A stretch of 11,197 nucleotides of DNA from Bacteroidaceae bacterium (lineage in GTDB: Bacteria > Bacteroidota > Bacteroidia > Bacteroidales > Bacteroidaceae). How positions within the stretch are numbered: the first letter of the stretch is position 1; every line of letters starts with the position of its first letter. The DNA lies in the NCBI GenBank assembly GCA_017383665.1, contig JAFNWA010000104.1, positions 1 to 11,197 of the forward strand, given 5' to 3'. Positions 6,341 through 11,197 of the stretch are shown here, piece after piece. A program made the position numbers and the translations under genes. The notes beneath the pieces are model-generated. The model ran no database searches. It was not told where the DNA came from and worked only from the letters and a program-made list of their open reading frames with translations.

Positions 6341-6364
6341 ATACCGGACTTTATACTATAGCTT

Positions 6365-6913
6365 ATGACAGGAATAGATGTCAAGGAGGTAATCGACCGT
6401 TATTATCCTAACGAAAATGAACTGAAAAATATTTACATGATACATGCCGTAAAGGTGACCGAAATGGCTCTTGAAATGGCGCGGAAACATCCTGAACTCA
6501 ATATTGATTTGCAGTTTGTCGAAGAGGCGGCGATGTTGCATGATTTGGGCATTTTCCTCACAGATGCACCGCGCATATATTGCTATGGCAAAGAGAGTTA
6601 TCTGTGTCATGGCTATCTTGGTGCCGAGTTGTTGAGGGGGTTGGGATTTGAGCGTCATGCAAGGGTATGCGAGCGTCATACAGGTACCGGGCTTACTAAA
6701 GAGCTGATATTGGATAATGGATGGAATTTACCGGTAAAGGATTTTGTCCCGGAGACAGTCGAGGAACAGCTGATATGTTTTGCCGACAAGTTTTACTCCA
6801 AAACAAAATTCCTTGAAACTGCGCGTACATTTGAGCAGGTGCTGGAGAGTATGGCAAAGATTTCGGATGAATCTGTGAGCAAAGTAAAACAGTGGGCAAG
6901 CATGTTCATGTGA
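6365..6913 (+). CDS. HD-domain phosphohydrolase-like protein
   Basis: A 182-residue protein carrying the HD metal-binding set: H27 (YMIHAVKV), H59-D60 (AAMLHDLGIF), H82 (LCHGYLGAELL), H105 (CERHTGTGL) and D141 (CFADKFYSK). This extended pattern is the one in small HDIG-type phosphohydrolases of unknown substrate in Bacteroidales; the catalytic residues look intact. No signal peptide or second domain is present, so it should be cytosolic. It has its own promoter and diverges from the VTC operon; lptD follows on the same strand after 127 bases, with a -7-like box of its own. Possible substrates are nucleotides or other phosphoesters, but the sequence does not tell. Confidence 0.87.
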   Translation: MTGIDVKEVIDRYYPNENELKNIYMIHAVKVTEMALEMARKHPELNIDLQFVEEAAMLHDLGIFLTDAPRIYCYGKESYLCHGYLGAELLRGLGFERHARVCERHTGTGLTKELILDNGWNLPVKDFVPETVEEQLICFADKFYSKTKFLETARTFEQVLESMAKISDESVSKVKQWASMFM

Positions 6914-7008
6914 TTCATTGTAAACTGCGCTTCTGTTTTTCTTCGCGCGCGTGGTATTTTTTTAACATGTTTTTATACTAAAATTAAAAAATACTGCTTT
7001 TTATTTCG

Positions 7009-7016
7009 TAATTTTG
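7009..7016 (+). promoter_or_regulatory. Possible -7 box for lptD
   Basis: TAATTTTG matches TAnnTTTG and lies 24 bases before the lptD ATG, the same distance as in the HD-domain gene. No TTTG is visible 19-21 bases upstream, where the sequence is A-rich. The box suggests lptD can be transcribed independently of the HD-domain gene. Confidence 0.42.
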
Positions 7017-7040
7017 CCAATTGTATTGATGGATTGACAA

Positions 7041-9770
7041 ATGAGGCATAAGACAATAGGTTTCCTGATGACGGTTTTGTTGCTGGTAGTTGTTTCTTGG
7101 AAAACATCTGCCCGCGATTTCTCGTTGAACGGTCAGCTCTCTTTTTGCTTTGTGCAGGATTCCTTGAGTGTGGATTCCGCTGCGGTTGCAGATTCTGTCT
7201 CTGTTGCCGAACCTCAAAAGGATGCCCTTGATGCACCGGTGTACTATGAGAGTACAGACTCAATGGTGTGGTCTAATGATGGAAATGCATTCCTGTATGG
7301 TGATGGCAAAGTCGTGTATGACAAGATTGAATTGACAGCAAATGTCATTTCAATGAATATGGATAGTAGTCTTGTCCACGCAAATGGTAGGCTTGACTCG
7401 TTGGGAGTAATGAGCGGTTTGCCTGTGTTCGTTGATGGTGGAACACCATACGAGTCGGACAAGATGAGCTATAACTTCAAGACTCGTAAGGGTTTTATCA
7501 GCAATGTATATACCCAACAGGGTGATGGCTTCATCATGGGTGGCAAAGCAAAGAAAGATTCCACAAATGTCTTTTACTCGCAGGATGGTATGTACACCAC
7601 ATGTGATGCCGAACATCCGCACTTCTATATAAAATTGACTCGTGCTAAGGTTCGTCCCAAGAAGGATGTTGTTTCCGGTCCGCTTTATCTGGTGGTAGGG
7701 GATGTGCCACTGCCTTTGGCATTGCCTTTTGGCTTTTTCCCCTTTACAAGCAGTTACTCGTCCGGTATAATAATGCCTACATATGGCGATGAGACGGAAC
7801 GAGGTTTCTATTTGCGTGATGGCGGATACTATTTTGCTATAAGTGACAAATTTGACTTGCGTCTCACAGGTGAGATATTTACCAAGGGTTCTTGGGGTGT
7901 AGGTGCTGCATCGACATATGCAAAACGCTATAAGTTCTCCGGTAATTTCAATTTCAGTTATCTGGTGACAAAGACAGGAGAAAGGGGATTGCCCGATTAT
8001 GCTGTAGGTAAGAACTTTAGAGTGATGTGGAGTCATAGGCAGGATCCTAAGGCTTTCCCTAACAGCAATTTCTCTGCGAGTGTGAATTTCTCAACCGCAA
8101 ATTATGAGCGTTCAAACTTGAACAGTCTCTATAATCCGTCGCTGAGTTCGCAGAGTATGAGAACTTCAAGTATAAGTTTTTCTCATACATTCCAGTCGAT
8201 CGGTCTCACCCTGTCAACAAGCATGAACTTGTCACAGAATGTCCGGGATTCGATTATCTCGATGAACTTGCCAAGCCTTAATGTGTCTTTGTCAAAGAAG
8301 TATCCTTTCAAACGCAAGAAGAGGAAGGGCGATGAGCGTTGGTATGAAAAGATTTCACTCTCTTATAGCGGTCAGTTAAGTAACAGCATAACAGCCAAGG
8401 AGTATAATATCATCGGTTCGAATCTGTTGACTGATTGGAACAATGGAGTGAAGCATAATATCCCCATCAGTGCAACTTTCCAACTGTTTGACCATATAAA
8501 CATTACTCCAAGCTTCAATTATACAGAGCGCTGGTACTTTAGAAAAGTGAACCAGTCGTGGAATGATGTTACAAATAGTGTCGTGAGGGATACGGTTGCC
8601 GGCTTTCATAGGGTTTACAACTACAACCTCTCGGTTTCGGCCAATACGACTCTTTACGGTTTCTATAAACCGGCAAGTTTTATAAAGAACAGTCGCATAC
8701 ACACGGTGCGACATGTATTCAAGCCTTCAATATCATTCAGCTATGCCCCGGATTTCGGACATGAACGATACGGGTATTACGAGACATATGTTTATACTGA
8801 TGAAAATGGCGAGGCCAGAACTGTCGAGTATTCGCCCTATCAGGGTGCTATGTATGGAATCCCGTCAAAGGGGCAGACCGGTAGTGTTTCATTCAATGTG
8901 AGCAATAACCTTGAGATGAAATGGCGTACAAAGAATGATTCATTAAAGAAGGTGAGCCTGATTGATGAGATAGGTGCTTCTCTCTCGTATAATCTTGCTG
9001 CAAAAACAAAGCCGTGGAGTAACCTTTCAACGCGCCTCAGATTGAAACTGACCAAGAATTATACCTTTAGTTTCAATGCAACCTGGGCAACTTATGCCTA
9101 TACCTTTAATGACCGTGGTCAAGTGGTTGTGGGTGACAGAACGGAGTGGTCATACGGTCGTTTTGGCCGTTTCCAGGGTATGAGTCAGAACTTGTCATAT
9201 ACATTTAACAACAAGACTTTTATAGAACTCTGGGACAAGCTCACCGGCAAAAAGAAGAAGGAGGAGGAAGAGACTGTCGGCGAGAATGTGCCTGTTGATG
9301 AAAAAGCCTCCATGCCCAAAAATGAAAACAAGAAAGCCGGTAGGACGAAAAGTGCTGAGAATGCCGCTGTTGATGAAGATGGATATATGCCGTTTAAATT
9401 CCCATGGAACTTGACGCTGTCGTACGGTATCACAATGGGTGAGGACAGAAGTGCTGATATCAATATCAAGACAATGCGCTATCCATATAAATTTACACAG
9501 AATCTAAATATCTCCGGCAACATAGGTATATCGGATAATTGGCGTATAAACTTTACATCGGGATATAACTTTGAACATAAGGCCCTGACTACAACAACGC
9601 TGAATATTTCCCGTGATTTGCACTGTTTTGAGATGTCGTGTGGTATTGTACTTGCGCCATACACATCGTTTAATTTCAGCTTCAGGGCTACTGCGCAAAT
9701 GCTTGCTGATGTTCTTAAAATTGACAAGCGAAGCAGCCAAAGCTCGAATATACAGTGGTATAATGACTAA
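7041..9770 (+). CDS. lptD: LPS-assembly outer-membrane protein LptD
   Basis: A 909-residue protein that, with LptE, inserts lipopolysaccharide into the outer leaflet of the outer membrane. Signal peptide 1-24 (ending WKTSA). An OstA/LptA-like periplasmic jellyroll covers about 68-210, with GDGKVVYDKIELTA (87-100). The LptD transition block TTCDAEHPHFYIKLTRAKV, then PLYLVVGDVPLPLALPFGFFP (214-234), is diagnostic. The C-terminal two thirds are amphipathic barrel strands. Residues 736-781 form a charged Lys/Glu-rich insert (KKKKEEEET and onwards), probably a loop. The protein has exactly four cysteines: C36, C188, C862 and C867. It is slightly longer than E. coli LptD, as is usual in Bacteroidetes. 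No lptE is visible nearby. A terminator follows directly. Confidence 0.94.
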   Translation: MRHKTIGFLMTVLLLVVVSWKTSARDFSLNGQLSFCFVQDSLSVDSAAVADSVSVAEPQKDALDAPVYYESTDSMVWSNDGNAFLYGDGKVVYDKIELTANVISMNMDSSLVHANGRLDSLGVMSGLPVFVDGGTPYESDKMSYNFKTRKGFISNVYTQQGDGFIMGGKAKKDSTNVFYSQDGMYTTCDAEHPHFYIKLTRAKVRPKKDVVSGPLYLVVGDVPLPLALPFGFFPFTSSYSSGIIMPTYGDETERGFYLRDGGYYFAISDKFDLRLTGEIFTKGSWGVGAASTYAKRYKFSGNFNFSYLVTKTGERGLPDYAVGKNFRVMWSHRQDPKAFPNSNFSASVNFSTANYERSNLNSLYNPSLSSQSMRTSSISFSHTFQSIGLTLSTSMNLSQNVRDSIISMNLPSLNVSLSKKYPFKRKKRKGDERWYEKISLSYSGQLSNSITAKEYNIIGSNLLTDWNNGVKHNIPISATFQLFDHINITPSFNYTERWYFRKVNQSWNDVTNSVVRDTVAGFHRVYNYNLSVSANTTLYGFYKPASFIKNSRIHTVRHVFKPSISFSYAPDFGHERYGYYETYVYTDENGEARTVEYSPYQGAMYGIPSKGQTGSVSFNVSNNLEMKWRTKNDSLKKVSLIDEIGASLSYNLAAKTKPWSNLSTRLRLKLTKNYTFSFNATWATYAYTFNDRGQVVVGDRTEWSYGRFGRFQGMSQNLSYTFNNKTFIELWDKLTGKKKKEEEETVGENVPVDEKASMPKNENKKAGRTKSAENAAVDEDGYMPFKFPWNLTLSYGITMGEDRSADINIKTMRYPYKFTQNLNISGNIGISDNWRINFTSGYNFEHKALTTTTLNISRDLHCFEMSCGIVLAPYTSFNFSFRATAQMLADVLKIDKRSSQSSNIQWYND

Positions 9771-9814
9771 TCCCGCTCACGCGGCATTGCCGTGGAACGG
9801 GATTGACTGTTTTT
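9769..9814 (+). terminator. Terminator after lptD
   Basis: AATCCCG (9769-9775) pairs with CGGGATT (9798-9804), and an inner CGGC-ATT-GCCG hairpin sits between them with an asymmetric internal loop. GACTGTTTTTG follows, giving a short T run. The left arm overlaps the lptD stop codon. The ung gene ends at 9818 on the other strand, so the hairpin may also help end that transcript, although no T run follows it in that direction. Confidence 0.65.
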
Positions 9815-9817
9815 GCT

Positions 9818-10483
9818 TTACCAAATGATTTCACTCTTTCCTTGTTCGCGCAAGTATCTGTTGGCTGTGCTGAAATGGTGGTTGCCAAAGAATCCCTGAT
9901 AGGCCGACAGTGGTGAGGGGTGGGGTGATGTGAGTACAAGATGTTTGCCGCGATCAATGAATGCGCCTTTCTTTTGTGCGTAACTTCCCCACAATATAAA
10001 GACAATGCCTTCACGGCGCGATGCGAGTTCCCGTATGGCCGCATCGGTGAACTCTTCCCATCCTCGTCTTTGGTGCGAACCGGCTTGTGAGGCACGGACT
10101 GTCAATGTTGCGTTAAGTAGCAACACGCCTTGCTCACTCCATCTGGTCAAGTCTCCGTCCTCTGGAATGGGTGTGCCCATATCGCTTTCTATTTCCTTGA
10201 AGATATTCAACAGTGACGGAGGGAAAGGTATGCCCTTATTAACCGAGAAGCAAAGTCCATGAGCCTGTCCCACACCATGATAGGGGTCTTGTCCCAGGAT
10301 GACAACTTTTACTTTGTCGAAGGGGCATTTGTCAAAGGCGTTGAATATGAGTTTGGCCGGTGGGTATATTGGAGTTTCACCACTGTACTCCTCTTTGACA
10401 AATTGAGTGAGCTTTACAAAATAATCCTTGCTGAACTCGTTGGCAAGAACCTCTTTCCAACTCGGTTCTATTTTTACATCCAT
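9818..10483 (-). CDS. ung: Uracil-DNA glycosylase, family 1
   Basis: A 221-residue enzyme that removes uracil from DNA as the first step of base-excision repair. All family 1 motifs are present: the water-activating loop GQDPYHG (64-70, with D66 catalytic), FPPSLLNIF (87-95), LLLNATLTVR (121-130, with N124 contacting uracil), FILWGSYAQKK (162-172), and the minor-groove loop TSPHPSPLSA (185-194, with H188). Length is normal. The start at 10483 lies 6 bases after the asnA stop, so the two genes form one transcript with ung second. Its C-terminus reaches to 4 bases from the end of the lptD terminator. Confidence 0.98.
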   Translation of the reverse strand: MDVKIEPSWKEVLANEFSKDYFVKLTQFVKEEYSGETPIYPPAKLIFNAFDKCPFDKVKVVILGQDPYHGVGQAHGLCFSVNKGIPFPPSLLNIFKEIESDMGTPIPEDGDLTRWSEQGVLLLNATLTVRASQAGSHQRRGWEEFTDAAIRELASRREGIVFILWGSYAQKKGAFIDRGKHLVLTSPHPSPLSAYQGFFGNHHFSTANRYLREQGKSEIIW

Positions 10484-10489
10484 ATGCTG

Positions 10490-11197
10490 TTATATGATGG
10501 GTATGTTCATTGCTTTGCACTCCTTGCGCATATCTTCCGGCCATATGCTTGACTGTATCTCGCCTATATGTGCTTTTTTTAGCAGCAACATGCAAAGGCG
10601 TGACTGACCAATACCTCCTCCGATGCTGAGCGGCAGGCTGCCTTCAAGCATGCGACGGTGAAAATACAGTTCCTTGCGCTCCTCTTTGCCTGTCTCCTTT
10701 AATTGATGCAGGAGTGCTTCCCGGTCAACACGGATTCCCATTGATGACAACTCCATGGCCTTGCCAAGTACATCGCTCCAAATCATGAGGTCGCCGTTGA
10801 GTCCATAATATCCGTCTTCATTCGGGGTGCTGTAGTCGTCATAGTCCGGAGCGCGGTTGTCGTGTGGCTTTCCGTCTCCAAGTTTGTTTCCGATTCCTAT
10901 TATAAATACGGCACCGTGTTTTTTTGTAATAGCTTCCTCGCGCTCTTTGGGTGTGAGGTCTGGGTATAACAACCGCAGCTCTTCGCTGTGGATGAACTGG
11001 ATTTCATTAGGTAGCGATGGCTTTAGCTGTGGGTAACATTCGCTAAGGGTGAATTCTGTGTGTAGAATTGCCGAATATATGTCGCGTACAATGCTGCGCA
11101 GGAACTTTGCAGTACGCTCTTCGTTGGTGATTACGCGTTCCCAATCCCATTGGTCCACATAGAGGGAGTGGAGGTTGTCAAGCTCTTCATGAGCGCG
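10490..11197 (-). CDS. asnA: Aspartate-ammonia ligase (asparagine synthetase A), N-terminus outside the window
   Basis: Ammonia-dependent enzyme making asparagine from aspartate and ATP; a relative of class II aminoacyl-tRNA synthetases. The 235 visible residues are the C-terminal two thirds of a protein of about 330-345 residues. The frame stays open to the right edge, reading RAHEELDNLHSLYVDQWDWE, so the GTG at 11156-11158 is an internal valine and not the start. Diagnostic blocks: VDQWDWERV, GAVFIIGIGNKLGDGKPHD, RAPDYDDYSTP, GLNGDLMIW, SSMGIRVD and the C-terminal motif 3-like IGGGIGQSRLCMLLL. The ung gene follows after 6 bases. The link with ung is probably only genomic convenience. Confidence 0.97.
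   Translation of the reverse strand, partial: RAHEELDNLHSLYVDQWDWERVITNEERTAKFLRSIVRDIYSAILHTEFTLSECYPQLKPSLPNEIQFIHSEELRLLYPDLTPKEREEAITKKHGAVFIIGIGNKLGDGKPHDNRAPDYDDYSTPNEDGYYGLNGDLMIWSDVLGKAMELSSMGIRVDREALLHQLKETGKEERKELYFHRRMLEGSLPLSIGGGIGQSRLCMLLLKKAHIGEIQSSIWPEDMRKECKAMNIPII

Noticed and set aside
7350..8036. 228-codon open frame antisense to lptD
   Set aside because: It lies wholly inside lptD, has no recognisable domain and no promoter, and lptD is conserved through the same stretch.
11156..11158. GTG as start of asnA
   Set aside because: The frame continues to the window edge with conserved asparagine synthetase residues, so this is an internal valine.
1..11197. Defence island, prophage, insertion sequence or CRISPR array
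   Set aside because: No transposase, integrase, phage or Cas gene and no direct-repeat array was seen; the flanks are housekeeping genes.

Overview
The window looks like a chromosomal piece of a Bacteroidales genome (Bacteroides/Prevotella/Muribaculaceae relatives; I cannot fix the genus). The reasons are a Bacteroidetes-type LptD, DUF2490 and type IX-secretion-like C-terminal modules, -7 boxes of the form TAnnTTTG, a lack of Shine-Dalgarno sequences before most starts, and ammonia-dependent asparagine synthetase next to ung. There are twelve protein genes, two of them cut by the window edges. I see no tRNA, rRNA, CRISPR array, insertion sequence or phage gene.

Layout. Positions 1-616, minus strand: a YraN-family nuclease-like protein followed by a truncated MmcQ/YjbR protein. 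Positions 751-1435, plus strand: a small ribbon-helix-helix-like protein followed by the tRNA adenosine deaminase tadA. A perfect 18-bp hairpin (1461-1499) separates tadA from the convergent operon. Positions 1519-6188, minus strand: five tightly packed genes, transcribed in the order VTC-type polyphosphate polymerase domain protein, DUF4956 membrane protein, DUF2490 outer-membrane protein, a small secreted protein with a type IX-like C-terminal module, and a secreted Cthe_2159-type beta-helix carbohydrate-binding protein. From 6365, plus strand: a HD-domain phosphohydrolase, then the LPS-assembly barrel lptD, ending at a terminator near 9769-9814. From 11197 down to 9818, minus strand: asnA (N-terminus outside the window) and ung.

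Most genes are housekeeping: tRNA wobble editing, LPS export, uracil repair and asparagine synthesis. The accessory part is the five-gene operon at 1519-6188. It couples a cytoplasmic VTC/CYTH-fold catalytic domain and a polytopic membrane protein to an outer-membrane barrel and two exported proteins. A reasonable hypothesis is a pathway that makes a polyphosphate-like or phosphate-containing polymer at the inner membrane and uses it, or displays something with it, at the cell surface. Nothing in the sequence proves this. It is the best candidate for an undescribed system here.
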